From the NCBI RefSeq assembly GCF_000165425.1, contig NW_001799012.1, positions 66,159-130,158 on the forward strand: a stretch of 64,000 nucleotides of DNA, given 5' to 3'. The notes under the pieces are model-generated. The model was not told the origin of the DNA, did no database searches, and saw nothing but the letters and a program-made list of their open reading frames with translations. This document shows positions 12,727 through 25,967 of this stretch, piece by piece. Position numbers and translations under genes: made by a program. The number at the start of each line of letters is the position of its first letter. Position 1 is the stretch's first letter. Origin of the DNA: Paramecium tetraurelia (Eukaryota; Ciliophora; Oligohymenophorea; Peniculida; Parameciidae).

Positions 12727-14210
12727 ATGAGTGTTCGTAGAGTTTAATCAGCAGTAGCTTCAAGTAAATAGACCTCAGCAGTGATTCCACTTTCAGAGTT
12801 GAAGAGAATGCAAGACCATATTACAGTATATCATCAAGATACTCCGGAGAAATTTGAATTGTATTAATAACTGTTCACATAGGCATAAATTATCGTAGGA
12901 TCGTGTAAAGAATTGGAATAACACTTTGAAATAGAACAAGGTATAGAAGGACAGAACCAAGTATTCAATTTGTAAATCTCATTTAAGGTTTGAACGTTTT
13001 AAGTAGGACGAGGAAGAAAGGAGAAAAATAGATGAAGATGAACGTCGATATTAGGCACTTGTCAAATAACAAATCTTAGAAAAAGCTAACAAATAAATCT
13101 ATGAGAATAATGAACGTATTAGACAGTTTCAATCTAAAATGCTTGTTGTAGATGCACTTTAAGAAAGAGAAGGATAAAAATAAATTAAAGGGATGTAGAA
13201 ACTCTTAGAGAAGGAAAGAGAAAAGGTGCAATATGAACAAATGTTGGAAATACAGGCTGAAAAAGATTTATTAGAAAAGAAGAAATAATAGGAATTAGTG
13301 GAGAAAAAGAAATAACAGCACGATATGCTTAAGAAATAGCATGATATTATGAGAGTAATGTTTGTTAATTTAAGAATAGGATAAATTTATTAAGTAGGTT
13401 CAAGAAGAAAAGATAGAAGGAGAATTAATGAAGGCAAAAGTCCAGGCTGATTTAGAAGAGGAATAAAGAATTGCGAAGTAAAGGAAGGATAAAGTCTTGG
13501 AAAATCAATAATTATTAATTTAGGGTAATGAGGTGTTGAAGAAGCAAAGGGAATTGGAGAAGTAGAAATAATTAGAAGAGGAAAAAAAGATTGAGGAACA
13601 TGCTAAGAAGAAGGAAAGAGTTTTGGAAATCAGGAAAATTAGAGATGAATAGAGAAAGGCAGAAAAGTAAGCATAAAGATAAAAATTGATTGATGCTTAA
13701 ACAGAAAAATTGAGGAAATAAAAGGAAGAATAAGAAAAATTATTAAATAAAAATATTATTGAAGCTGAGATTAAAGCAGAAGAGGTTGAAAAAATGAAAA
13801 AAGAGTAGAGACGTAAATTATAAAGTGCAATAAGTTATAGTCACAAAGTGAAAATGGAAATTAAATAATAATAGGAAGAAGAAGAGAAGAAATTGAATTA
13901 AGAATTTTAATAATATTGGATTAATAGAAATAAAGAATTGCATGAACAGGAACTTCGAGAGAAAATGGAAATTAGAAAAAAGAATTAAGAATTAAAAGAT
14001 TTTCATCATTAATAAGAAAATGAACGAACTCAAAAAAGAACATAGGAAATCATGAAAAATTTTGATGAAAGAGATAAATGTTTATAAAGATTAGATAATC
14101 AAGATAAAGAATTTGACGAATGGGCTGCTTAGATTGTTAAGAGATATTAAGCAGAAGGCAAAAACACTGATATTTTGATGAAGGAACTCAAATAATTCAA
14201 ACATAAATGA
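12727..14210 (+). CDS. Trichohyalin-plectin-homology coiled coil, CFAP210-like
   Basis: About 478 residues after removing introns 12861-12882 and 13355-13379 (479 codons). Nearly the whole protein is a charged coiled coil rich in Glu, Lys and Gln. The front reads SAVIPLSELKRMQDHI, then LHKLSQDRVKNWNNTLKQ, and later VDALQEREGQKQIK. These match the order of motifs I associate with CFAP210/CCDC173 (an N-terminal initiating segment, a xxRVKxWxNT block, and an L-x-E-R-E block before the TPH domain). CFAP210 is a microtubule inner protein of the ciliary doublet B-tubule. The C-terminus (FDEWAAQIVKRYQAEGKN) is also conserved-looking. CFAP45 and CFAP53 share the TPH fold and are the main alternatives. 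Confidence 0.7.
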
Positions 14211-14425
14211 TGAATTTGACTAAATTTATGAAATTTTTAATATAAATATTATCCTAATTAAGTGTAATAACATTATTTCTTTATGTTTAGTTTATATAAA
14301 ATTCATCAATTAATTATCGATTTTCTTTTATAAAATTTAAAAATTAAATGAAATTTTGAAGAAAGAAAATAAAAATTTAGGTTGTTTGTAATTTATATAT
14401 TTTGTGATAAACATCACTAAGATTA

Positions 14426-15885
<1,460 letters not shown>

Positions 15886-16021
15886 TCACCTCATAATATC
15901 TTTTTTTTAATTAATTTCCCCTACCCCTTAATATATTTTATAAAAGAAAATTGTAATTAATTTATGAACAATAATTATTGATCATAATTTATCATATGAA
16001 ACCGAAAATATAAAATAATTA

Positions 16022-16490
16022 ATGACGAAAGTTGTCAATTACAAAGTAAATGGATCTGGAAGAGATACATACATCAATTATGGAAATGGTGGATTCTATA
16101 AATCAGACTCATTGCATACAGAGGACTCCTTTTGCTCCTTGTCAAAGCAGAACTCATTGCCCATTATTAATAGCAAATTCAAGCTTTATCACACAGATGG
16201 CACAGGTCGAGATTCTTACATCAGGTATGTGAAATGAATACAAAAAGCGAGGGTCAGGGCGGGTTCTATAGCTATCAACCCAAATTAAATTTTTTAGGCA
16301 GATTACGACGCTATGAGCCATCTCCTGAGGCCATCAGAGAAAACGACTTTCTAAGAAGAAGCTAATTGGTCAAACCAGCCAAGGAGCAAGAGCGACAGCT
16401 CAAGTAGCAGTGTTAGAGTATTTTAGATAGAGCGCAGTGGTGGAACAAGTCACTCAGAGACTACAATTACCCAAAATCAAAAAGGAATGA
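16022..16490 (+). CDS. Small protein with repeated GRDxYI motif, probable ciliary protein
   Basis: About 140 residues. One intron (23 bases, GTATGTGA...AAAAG near 16,225) is clear. A second (23 bases, GTAGCAGTG...TTTTAG near 16,420) is needed to reach a TGA and gives 141 codons. The protein holds a near-duplicate: GSGRDTYINYGNGGFYK and GTGRDSYISEGQGGFYS. The C-terminus ends VTQRLQLPKIKKE. Short Gly-Arg-Asp/Tyr repeats of this kind occur in axoneme-associated proteins, but I cannot name the family. It is divergent from beta-tubulin with 208 bases between ATGs, compatible with shared ciliogenesis control. Without the second intron the frame would run straight into the next gene's ATG. Confidence 0.65.
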
Positions 16491-16518
16491 TTTATTATAA
16501 TATATATATATATTTAAA

Positions 16519-19407
16519 ATGTCAGATAGCTCATCGGATGAAGATTATCGCAAGTTCAACAGGAAGGCTAAGAAGTCTTAAGCACGCACAAACGTCCAAG
16601 ATCCAGAATCCACTCGGTTTGCCTAAGAATTCGCATAGAGATTGTTACGAGAGAGAGGATGTACATAGTGTGTATGCTAAGGGAAGTTGACATCACTGAA
16701 GAAGAGATGGGATTCAAGAAACAAACTACTAAATAAGTGAAGGCCACTACTTACGTGCATAGTATTGATTAGGCCACATTCAAAGAATTACAAAAGGAAT
16801 TCAATAAATGCGAGAACATAGGTCAGATATGCACCATCCTAAAAGCATTAAGTAATCATAAAGAAGCCACACCATAGCAATAATAATAGTATAAGATCTA
16901 GAGAAGCGACTTCTTGATCAAAAATAGAATGTATGAGGAAGCCAAAACAGAATGCTTTGAATTGTTAGAGAAGGAATTGTAAACTTTGGACAAAGTGAAG
17001 GTCTTGTTATCATTATGTAAGGCATAATTAGAGACGAATGAAACATATAATGGATGCATGTAAGCATTGAGATTAAAAAGCTATGCTGAAACAGTTAAAT
17101 TGATGCCATCATTTAATCTGGGTATATATGATCTTACTCCAGAGTAAATTTACAAACAAATAGATGATATCTATTAAAATACTATATTTAAGATCTAGAG
17201 AGATAATAAAAAGGTGATATCTCTTTTAGGAGTATAAGGTAATAGTGCAACCGGTTGTTTGGGTTAAGGGGACTTAACGTAATGCAGTGAGTTGACTTAA
17301 TATTCGATATTCAAAAACAGGAAAATACTCTCTATTGGATGTGGAGAACATCATGTTTTAGTTTTAATAAGTGGTTGTTCATGTATCAATCCCTTTTTGG
17401 TCAGTTAATGTAAAGGAGAAAAATGCAATAATGGTAATGAAGTCTTTGGTTGGGGAGAGAATTTCTTGGGTCAAGTAACCATGAGTGAATTAGATGGAAA
17501 TTTTATTAGTGTCCCATATAATATTAGTTAATTAAGCAATAAGAACATTATTGGAGTTCAAGCATACAAAAGCTCATCAATTGCTTGGGATTCTGAAGGT
17601 CGGATATATCAGTGGGGAGCTAAACACATACTCAAAATAGACCCTATTGCAGAAATTTAATAGATCATATTGGGTTTCAAATTTGGAGCTGTTCTCGCTA
17701 AAAAGTCATTGTTTATCATTGGGGAATTGGATGAAAATATTAAATATCCTAAACTAACTAAATTAGCTGATAATATTGATTAAATTGCAGGTGGAGATAA
17801 CCATTTGTTATCACTTAACTCATAAGGTGAAGTTTGGGGAATTGGATAAAATAAGTTTCATTAGTTAGGGGTGAATAATCATCAACAATATTCGTAAATA
17901 TAAGAGGAGGAATGCTTTTATATTAATGCTAATGAAAATGCTAGTATTTTTGTTACTTCTGATGGTGAGGTCTTGTATTGTGGTTAAGTGAGCAAAGAAA
18001 AAGTAATTGATTACCCTAAAACATTGCAAATTGATGAAGATGTCTAAATTATTTAAGCTTGCACATATGAAGGTGTGATCTATGCTTTGAATTTGCAAGG
18101 AAAGATATTTAGATGGGATATTGACAAAGAACCGAAATCTAAGTAATTCTTCTCCGCTCCTGTAAGACAACTCCATCTTTGCAGGGGAATCAGACTTTGT
18201 GAATCAACTGCCTTATAAGGGGAATGGTGTAAATTGGAATTAGAAGATGAGGATTAAGAAGAATTCGAAACCTTTTCAGATATTAATCTCATTATCAACC
18301 TAGGAGATAAGTATGGTCCATATGGAATCAAACAAACACATCCTATTAGATATAATATCTTTGTTTCTGATGATTCTGAAATTACTCCTGATTAGTTATT
18401 ACACAAAAATCAAGTGGTCTCTATGAGCAAGATTTAGTCGTAATAAGATAATAAGATCTATCTTAATTACATGAACGATGGCTACAAAGCTGAAATTAAG
18501 GAACTAGATGAACCATCTAAACATAAACTTGTTTTGTAGGTGAACAAACCAGGGAATTATTTCGTTTATTTATATTTGAATGAGTAATTACTTATCGATT
18601 GTCCTTTGACTCTCAATTTAGTGGCTGGAAGCAGATAAGAGGAGTTGATGTAAGCAGAAGAATTAAAGAAATAATAATAATAAGCAGAATTACAAAGGAA
18701 ATAAGCTTTGTTATTGAAAAAATAATAGGAAGAAGATGAGAGATAGAGAATGTTGAATGAATAATAATAAGAACTTTAGTAGAGATAATAGGAGACAAGT
18801 AAAAATATAGTTTATTTATATAGAGAAAAGAGCTGATGAGAAATTATAATAATATCAATTAAAAATGTAGGAAGAAAAAAGACAAAAAGAGGAAGAAAGA
18901 TAATAAAAGAAGGATTTATTAACAGGAGGAGGTTTTGATTTGAATAAAGTAAAATAGTAGCAATAATAATAACAATAACAATAATAACAATAATAATAAT
19001 AATAGGAATAAATTTAAAATAATAATCAACCTAAGAAAATTATTAAATAAGTTAATACTGCTTTAAGTTAAAAGGTTAAACAATAGATGCAAAATTTATA
19101 ATAAGAAAGATAATAATTACAATAATTAAATAATCAATAGTAATAATAATAATAATAATAAAAATAAACTAAACCTCAATCTTAACCTCCAAAATTAAAC
19201 CCAGTAAAAGCCACTCCTAAAGTACTTCAAAGTATTTAATCAACTAAAACTACTGACAAAGCATTTTCTACATAGGAGACCTTCAAAGAAATGCAATAGA
19301 CAGGATAATTTAGAAAAACAGATACTTAATTGTAAAAAATACAATAAGAATTCCAATAAGAATTGTAATAGCTGAAACGACAGGAATCAAATAAATATAA
19401 AAGATGA
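16519..19407 (+). CDS. RCC1-repeat protein with filamin-like domain and poly-Gln coiled coil
   Basis: About 945 residues. Two introns (26 bases near 16,660 and 25 bases near 18,800) leave 946 codons. Layout: acidic Ser-rich start (MSDSSSDEDY), an alpha-helical region of ~200 residues, then RCC1-type blades (SIGCGEHHVLVL, EVFGWGENFLGQVT, IAGGDNHLLSLNSQGEVWGI). Next is an immunoglobulin-like filamin repeat (DKYGPYGIKQTHPIRYNIF to NKPGNYFVYLYLN), and a C-terminal Gln-rich coiled coil of ~250 residues with long Gln runs. RCC1 propellers serve as exchange factors or protein-binding platforms. The filamin fold suggests a scaffold rather than a Ran exchange factor. It starts 28 bases after the upstream gene's stop. 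Confidence 0.8.
18955..19165 (+). repeat. TAA/TAG-rich trinucleotide tracts encoding poly-glutamine
   Basis: Two tracts (about 18,955-19,011 and 19,137-19,165) are nearly pure CAA/TAA/TAG triplets, in frame with the RCC1/filamin gene. They encode runs of about 15 and 9 Gln. They read as long strings of stops in the standard code, so they are direct evidence for stop-codon reassignment. Confidence 0.85.
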
Positions 19408-19436
19408 TTAAATATATTTAATTATATAAATATCAA

Positions 19437-19806
19437 ATGAAATATCAAGTTGATAATAAAAGTACAGAATTACGAACTGAACAATGCTAAACAACTAAAT
19501 AAGTTTTAATATCTCATAATGGAGACTTACCTCTTATTAGTCAAACTGATATTTCGTATCCAAAAGTTCCATAGACTAGAGAATCTCAAAAATTATAATG
19601 TGTAAACTGCCAAAAAGTATCTAATTCAAAATTAAAATATAAAAATGGAAAAGGTGCACATTTACTTATACTTTTGTTTGTTGTATTTATTATTACAATA
19701 CCTTTGGCAATTCTTGTTTACTTTCTAAAAAGATTTCAAAGATGTAGAACACTATTGTGCAGAATGCGGATGTTTAATAGGAACATAGCATTTTTTAATT
19801 GGATGA
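19437..19806 (+). CDS. LITAF-like membrane zinc protein, with an apparent +1 frameshift
   Basis: About 122 residues if one base is discounted. The N-terminal half is polar. Then come the LITAF features: a Cys pair in LQCVNCQKVS, a membrane-inserting stretch (GAHLLILLFVVFIITIPLAI), and a second Cys pair in KDVEHYCAECGCLIGTQ. LITAF-domain proteins sit on the cytosolic face of endosomes and lysosomes through a short hydrophobic hairpin stabilised by zinc. The two halves lie in different frames and no GT..AG intron of the right phase joins them. Removing one A from the five-A run at 19727-19731 restores FLKDFKDVEHYC. The total length (370 bases) is 3n+1, as expected for one added base. Confidence 0.75.
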
Positions 19807-20201
19807 TTTATATATCATAATTAAAATGATTTATCATATTTCAATCAAGCTTGCATAATCATATAATTAAGCTTAATTCTAAAAACTAACAAGATTTTCA
19901 ACACTTTTCGATCAATTTTTCAATTATTCTAACAATGAAGTAGTCATCTTATCATTTTTGATCTTAAAAATTCCTAAATAAAATTAATTATTATGATCAT
20001 GTTGTTTATATCCAATTTTGTAAGTAAAATTATTGATTGCCTATCAATAATGATTTTAATTGATAAATACCTTAAATTCTGCTTTTTCTCCAGTTCTTCG
20101 TTAGTTCTAACTGTTTGTTCATTATTTACAAAAAATGAAAATTTTTAACTAGTTAGTAATCAACTGTCAAATTTTGCTTTATATATTATATAATTAAAAT
20201 T

Positions 20202-20453
20202 TCAAGTAATAATTTGCCATGAAATTATTAAAATCTTTCTAGTTCTTTATTTATTAAAATAAAATGGTTTTTCAAACACTTCAAAATTTGATATTTTCGT
20301 ATTGATGATTTGAGATTTTTGCATGTTCCCCTACGTTTACTCTCTTAAATCAACTAATAATAAGCTATCAATCAAAAATGTACTTCCAAGAACATATGTG
20401 GCATGCATGAGGTCATCATACATGTCACTTTCTATTAAATTCACTTAGACCAT
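20202..20453 (-). CDS. Weak hypothetical ORF (83 aa)
   Basis: An intronless frame on the minus strand, starting MVQVNLIESDMYDDLMH and ending LIISWQIIT. It has mixed composition with a short hydrophobic segment (LGSTFLIDSLLLVDL). It sits alone in a 986-base gap (19,807-20,792). The rest of that gap holds nothing I can support on either strand. Chance is a serious alternative. Confidence 0.3.
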
Positions 20454-20792
20454 TTCTAAAAAAAAAATTCTTATTTTTCTCAAAACCTCTCTTCATATGA
20501 ATCTTTAATTATGATTAGGATGTGATATTTATATAGCTTTTTTTATTGTTTCTAAAAACAAAGTTTATGAATAATTTGATTAGCTCATTTTTGAGTTTAC
20601 TTGTAGGAAGAGTAATCTTGTAAATTTACTGCTTACAGATTTTCAACAAGGTGGATTAGTGGTGCTTTATAATTTATTTGTTCAAGGATAGAATGGTCTG
20701 AAAGATACTTCACTGTTACTTTATGAGATTATAAAATATTAATTTGTTGTATTAAATAAAAAAATGTAAAAATGAAACACAAAAATATAATA

Positions 20793-22270
20793 TCACACTC
20801 TTCTGCTAATTCTGGATGGTTTTAAATCCCTGACATAAATTTACTATTTTTAAAGTCCAGAGAGATCGTTTAAGGTATTTATGGAGTCGAGATTTGGTTT
20901 GTCAATAGTTTGATTGATAATGCATTTTGATTTAAATGTCATAGAGTTTCCTGCGAAGTCAGTTGCTAACACTGGGGGCAAATCAGCGAAGAAGGGATGC
21001 TAGAGTGCTTGGTAAGCAGTAATTCTCTCATCAGGATCCTTGGCTAACATTGCCTTCAATAAAGACTTAAATTTATTATCGTTTGTTTTACGATGCAATT
21101 TTTGGAATAATTATATTATTGAACAATAGACCAGTCTATTTAGCATTTTTTGTTGTTTGCTAAGACTTGATCAGAGGTTTATCCTTAAAAACAACTGATG
21201 CCTTTGGACAATCTAATTGTATGATAATATTGTACAATTTGAAAAAGACAACACCTAGACTAAAGATATCGCAGAGAGATGTCCAAGCTTTTTGTTAGTC
21301 TTTTTTCATATTAACGATTTCTGGAGCCATATAGCCAGGAGTTCCACATCTGTTATATTACAATTAATTTTTGATGCTTAATCCAAAATCAATAATTTTG
21401 ACATTCCTAAAGGATGATAGAGAGATCATAATGTTCTATGGTTTAATATCTCTATGAATCACTTATTCTTAATGAATGATAACCATAGCTTTAAGGATTG
21501 CCTACAACATAATTTTGATGTCGTATTCTTTGAGCTTATTTTGATGTTTTTTGAGTTGTTCAATAAGAGTAGCCAAACATATTCCATCAACAAATTCTAC
21601 AATGATTCCATACTGATGTTCTTCGATTCTAAAAACTTCAAATATTTTGAGGATGGATTCGTTATTCAATGAATGTAAAATTCCGATTTCGTTTTCTAAT
21701 AATTACTGAATACAATTAAATGCATAAATACCATATTCTCCTTATCATTCTTTTACTTACTGGATACTTGCTTCATTGCAAATGCCTTGTCATCATGCAA
21801 CCTATGAACTTTATGGACTTTAGAAAATGAACCCTGTCCAATCACTTTTTCTAATTTATAATGTTCATCAAGTGAATGGAACCCAATTAAACAACTGATT
21901 GCCTAACGAAATTTGGTTAATTGTTCAGAAGAAGCTTCAAAATACTTCACATTCTTTCTTTGAAAATATTAGTTTAAAAATAATTACTTACTTATATTTA
22001 ATACCGAAGGCTTTGTTCTACCCATTCTCCTATTTCCAATAAACTGTATTCTTGAGATTCAACTCCAACTTGTATTTGGGGTTGGGGTCGTTGAAATGCT
22101 ACTTCTAAATAGTTGTGTACCTCTCCTAATGTAATCATATTATGAAGTGCATGAACATGATACACTTTATCCTTAAAAAGATGTCGGCGTAAACATTTGA
22201 AGGAGTACTTCACATTCCCATAATTGATTGATGGCAAAGATTGTTAATTTTCACCTACAGACTAATTCAT
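20793..22270 (-). CDS. CAMK-like Ser/Thr protein kinase with N-terminal PH-like region
   Basis: About 454 residues; four introns (38, 26, 23 and 26 bases) leave 455 codons. The first ~115 residues (KYSFKCLRRHLFKDKVYHV, then a helix ending KYFEASSEQLTKF) resemble the PH-like module found before kinase domains in many ciliate kinases. The kinase domain has VIGQGSFSKVHKVHRL, FAMKQV (ATP Lys), [40 protein letters not shown] and LAKDPDERITAYQALQHPFF. All catalytic residues are present. The CGTPGYMAPE loop fits CAMK/AGC-like kinases. No EF hands follow, so it is not a CDPK. Its substrate is unknown. Confidence 0.85.
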
Positions 22271-22413
22271 TCGTAAAATTAATATATATTTATAATTAAT
22301 AGTTTCAATTAGTTAGGCTGAATAACTTGATTTAATTTTTGGCTCCAATCTATTAATAAAAACCAGTTATATAATTGATTTACACATTCATTTTTGAAAT
22401 CTTCAACCTTCTA

Positions 22414-23456
22414 TCAGAGGTTAATCTCAAGGTTATCATAAGGCTAATCTTGCCTCATTAAAGGATAAAAATCTCTCCAAATGCCATTTGATGCGTTCAA
22501 ATATACCCTCCAATCATCCAGGCATTCTAAATAATAATTAAATTGATTGTCGTACCAATCTATATAGCTAATGTCTTCCCTCAATATAATTGATTATTTT
22601 ATTCTAGAGAATCCTGGGACAATCAGAATATATTCCAAATCATTCAGATTTTATAGTATAATTTCTTTTTAACGAAATCAAATACTTTCCCAGTCTTATA
22701 ACTTTAAATTCTTTACTTGAAAAAATGAAAAGATCTTAATCAACAATAATTATGTATCATAAAAGCCTTTTAAAGATTATGAAATGAAAAACACTATACC
22801 CCTTGGATAGAAGACTTCATTTAGCATTCTATCATATTTTCTTTTTTCTTTTTTTAAAAAAAGAGTATTTTTCATTAATTATTCAATATACCCTTCATTC
22901 ATATTGATCTTTTCTGTTAGTTTAATAAATAGTGGTTGCGACTTTCCCCTTTCACATTTTTAGGAATGTTAAATAACAAAATAAGCTATCTTATTTAATA
23001 ATGATATTCTTGGATTTTGCCTCTTCTTGATAGAATTCATCTAAAAATTATACTATTTTACATCAATAGAACACACTAACTAATGAATACAACCAAGTGC
23101 AGTATGAGTTTCTAACTTATAGGAATCATAGATTAGTCATATAAAATAAATATTGAATTTATTTCAAATTTGGAACAGGAAATCTATTCCTTATTTTCAC
23201 AATAGGGTTAAAAATTGAATTCACTATAGACTCATAGAATGTCATACTCCAATAATAGTGAATTTTTCATAAACAGACTTTTCTTTAATTGACCATATCT
23301 TGATGAAATATAATGAAATATATGTTAAATGTTTAACTTATTTGTGACATTATGATAAATTTAAATAAGCAGACCATATTCCAAATCTTTTGTTCTTAAA
23401 ATGGCAGATAACTATTTTAAATAAAGAATAGATTCAAACATTTATATACTTTTCAT
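22414..23456 (-). CDS. Unknown protein, about 310 aa
   Basis: Four introns (24, 32, 33 and 21 bases) bridge in-frame TGAs and leave 311 codons. The protein starts MKSIQMFESILYLKQ. It has an alpha-helical first half (LILHLVVFISQC, RISLLNKIAYFVIQHSQK) and a Trp/Tyr/Asp-rich end (EDISYIDWYDNQFNYYLE, WRVYLNASNGIWRDFYPLM). No domain is recognised. The end lies 143 bases from the start of the neighbouring kinase on the same strand. The 32-base intron begins GTTC and is the least certain; the flanking frames both look coding, so the gene itself is likely. Confidence 0.55.
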
Positions 23457-23579
23457 CAAGTTTAATTGAGACTTTCAGAAAATTGGGGATAATCTTATTT
23501 TCTTATGAATATTTGAGACAAAAAACAAATGTTAAATTTTAAGTGTTGATATTATATATTTTTATTATATTAATTTAGG

Positions 23580-24069
23580 TCATTAATTATACTTGTTGAT
23601 ATTATCAATTATTATAAAATCGCAATAATATATTTGAAAATACTAATCAATAAAGCCTTACTAATGATCCCCCTACAGTACTCTTTACTCTTATTAAGTG
23701 AATTTATCCAATAATTCTTCATTTAATAGAAAAGATATACTGAAAAATTCTGAAATTTCCTATGTTATTTTATCTTCAGAATAAAAGAATGAAGAGTTTT
23801 AGCTATCATCCTTAAGATTTGTAATTGTAATTTAATCTCTATTCTGATGAAACTGGATTTGTATCTTTTGAGTTTATTATTGATATGACTATTCCATTAT
23901 GTCTATGGGTAGATATCTTCACTTAGAAAAACACATATAAAGAGAATTTATCTTGAATTGCTCCTTAGGTAGTTTATCCTTGTTATTTGAATCATAAAGT
24001 TATTTTTGGTATCTGTTGATTTTCTATTTATTAATCCTAATTGTTGTTTCAAATTTCTACAAATTCCAT
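23580..24069 (-). CDS. Unknown small protein with an apparent +1 frameshift
   Basis: Three introns (24, 32 and 25 bases) are visible. What remains is 409 bases, one more than 136 codons. The first exon reads MEFDQQIENQQIPK. Discounting one base in the five-T run at 24003-24007 (plus strand) continues it as QLYDSNNKDKLPKEQFK. Later parts (DDSQNSSFFYSEDKITQE, ISFLLNEELLDKF) are clearly protein-like. No family is recognised. It is divergent from the TPR gene, with 81 bases between the ATGs. Confidence 0.5.
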
Positions 24070-24150
24070 AAGAATAAGTTATATTGTAAAATCAAAATAA
24101 TTCAGATTGATAGTAATTTTATTGATGAATTTATATTATTTTATCAAAAT

Positions 24151-25486
24151 ATGAAAGTGAAATCAAGAATTTAATTACGCTTACCAAAACACTCTGGACA
24201 TTTACAAACAGAGGCAAGTTAAGATTAATTGTAGTCTACCAATGACACTAGATTCAAAGGGGATATGACTTGCAGATAAACTATGAGAGCAAAGAATGCC
24301 ATAAAGGAAGCTCTGATGATCCAAAATATAAAATTGGCATTTCAAGAGGAAATGGATAAGATTAAGGAGGAGATAAGGAATCCTGAGAAGTAACAATAAT
24401 TGATGTAAGTGTTTATTATGGTAATGTAAGTACTGAGATGTTACAATAGAATAGAGTTATCATCTAAAATGCTCTAATGCAATTAAACCAATTATACTTG
24501 GAACGGAAGGATAGAGATTAGGCGATTAAAATAATCAATGAGATAAGCAATCAAGTGTTGAAATCTAAGATCCCAGGTATGATCAGAAGTAATAATAGAC
24601 TTGAAAATATTCATTCACCTTAAATTGGCGAAGATTGTGTGCAGTTATAAATTGCTCTACTTTAGCATAATCTTGGCGAAAATTGTAAAGAGGATGTCTG
24701 ATAATGAGCACCTATTAAAGTATAAATTGCTGGCTTACAAACTCTTGGGGATTTGTTTTTTTAAATTAAGGAATCGACAGTCTAAAATTTACTTTACCAA
24801 ATATTTGATGTGCAGTTGGAAATTGCATAAGAAGAATCACGAATTGAAAGCATACGAGTATTTGGGGAAGTACTACTTCTAGGAGGGAGATGTAGACAAG
24901 GCCACAGCCTTTCATGAGAGAATGGTAAATGGAGCCATTTTAGTAATATTTCCAAATAAAATAATTTAAGTTACCTCATTCATCTTTGAGAGTGTTGGGC
25001 ATCAGGAAATTGGAACAGGGATCAATTGGGAAGGGCAAGAAAAATTATGGATTGGTAGAATATCATGAAATTAATGTTTCTAGTGATGCAGAGGGGTTTG
25101 AATTGGTATTTAATGATGACGATACTCTTCCCAACAAGGTTGCAATTCAAAAGATGGATCAGGTGGTTCAGAATGGGCAGAGGCAGAGTCTCATCAATTA
25201 CCCTATCAGAAAGACTCTCATATTCTAGCATAGGAGTCTGCATCTATTGGACAATAAGATCAAGACTCGGAACACACACCAGTTGCCAGTGATGTTGAAT
25301 CATCTGAGTCCCAATAGGTAATTGGTGAACTACTAGTTTCTGGAGTTGAACAAGGCAGTTCCCAATTACAAACAGACTCAGAACATTGATCCCTATTTTG
25401 AGAAAAAGGATACTCAAAGCATTGCCAGTTTAATAGTTAAGCTATCTCGTGTTTTGGAATAAGTGGACATTTGGATTAAATTATGA
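24151..25486 (+). CDS. TPR-containing protein, about 421 aa
   Basis: Introns of 26 (near 24,405), 25 (24696-24720) and 19 bases (near 24,930) leave 422 codons. The N-terminus (MKVKSRIQLRLPKHSGHLQ) is basic. A charged helix follows (KLAFQEEMDKIKEEIRN), then tandem helical pairs with TPR spacing: QLYLERKDRDQAIKIINE, LQIALLQHNLGENC, YKLLAYKLLGICFFKLRN, and ELKAYEYLGKYYFQEGDVDK. The C-terminal ~180 residues are not TPR and have no recognised fold. TPR arrays are protein-binding scaffolds; the partner is unknown. Divergent from the small gene at 23.6-24.1 kb. Confidence 0.7.
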
Positions 25487-25505
25487 ATATATAATTATTT
25501 ATATA

Positions 25506-25948
25506 ATGGAAAAGCTATATATTGAGCAGATCACTAAATAGCAGGAGCAGATCGACGAACAGTTGAAACAAGCTCAAAACCAGTAATGTAGAGATTGAGA
25601 TCAATTTAGATGTTGAGTATGTTTCATCTAAGTTGGATGACATTCTTAAATTTCAATAGCAGGAGAATTCAAATTTGCAATCATCGAAGCAATTGACTTT
25701 GCCGATTGAAGAATTGGTGGCGTTATCAAAGGAATTGGATGGGAGGTTCTAGAGATCGATTAGGTAACTTCAGATGAAGTAGGTATGAATTGTTGAGTAG
25801 ATGAGAGGACTAATTGGAGATTGAGTAGAGTTAATGGAAGAATTAATTGAGAGAGAAGGAGCAGCAGCAATTGTTGTTGTTGGAATAAGAGAAGGGTCAG
25901 ATTGATAAGTAATTCAAGGAAAGATTGAGGACTATTCATATGAAATGA
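25506..25948 (+). CDS. Small coiled-coil protein with an apparent +1 frameshift
   Basis: About 138 residues. A 25-base intron (GTATGAATT...GAGAG near 25,780) is needed. The coding length after it is 418 bases, one more than 139 codons. The break is near 25576-25579, where AAAA should be AAA to join LKQAQ with TSNVEIEINLDVEYV. Nearly all of it is predicted coiled coil (LPIEELVALSKELDGRF, then SQWKNQLREKEQQQLLLLEQ). It starts 19 bases after the TPR gene and ends 19 bases before the guanylyl cyclase ATG, one of the tightest stretches here. Function unknown. Confidence 0.55.
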
Positions 25949-25967
25949 ATTTATTAATATAATTATA

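Noticed and set aside
16022-19407. A single fused gene covering 16.0-19.4 kb
   Set aside because: Without the second intron the small protein reads through into the RCC1 gene, but a GTAG..TTTTAG intron gives a clean TGA and a typical 28-base spacer.
19437-19806. LITAF-like gene as a true pseudogene
   Set aside because: One base in a five-A run is the only defect and four other genes here share the same kind of defect, so an assembly error is more likely.
24601-24882. Separate small hydrophobic protein inside the TPR gene
   Set aside because: Its first third is an out-of-frame shadow; a 25-base intron at 24696-24720 brings its last two-thirds into the TPR gene frame.
25065-25292. Alternative plus-strand and minus-strand frames at 25.0-25.3 kb
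   Set aside because: The TPR gene frame runs through this region with coherent composition; the others are shadows.
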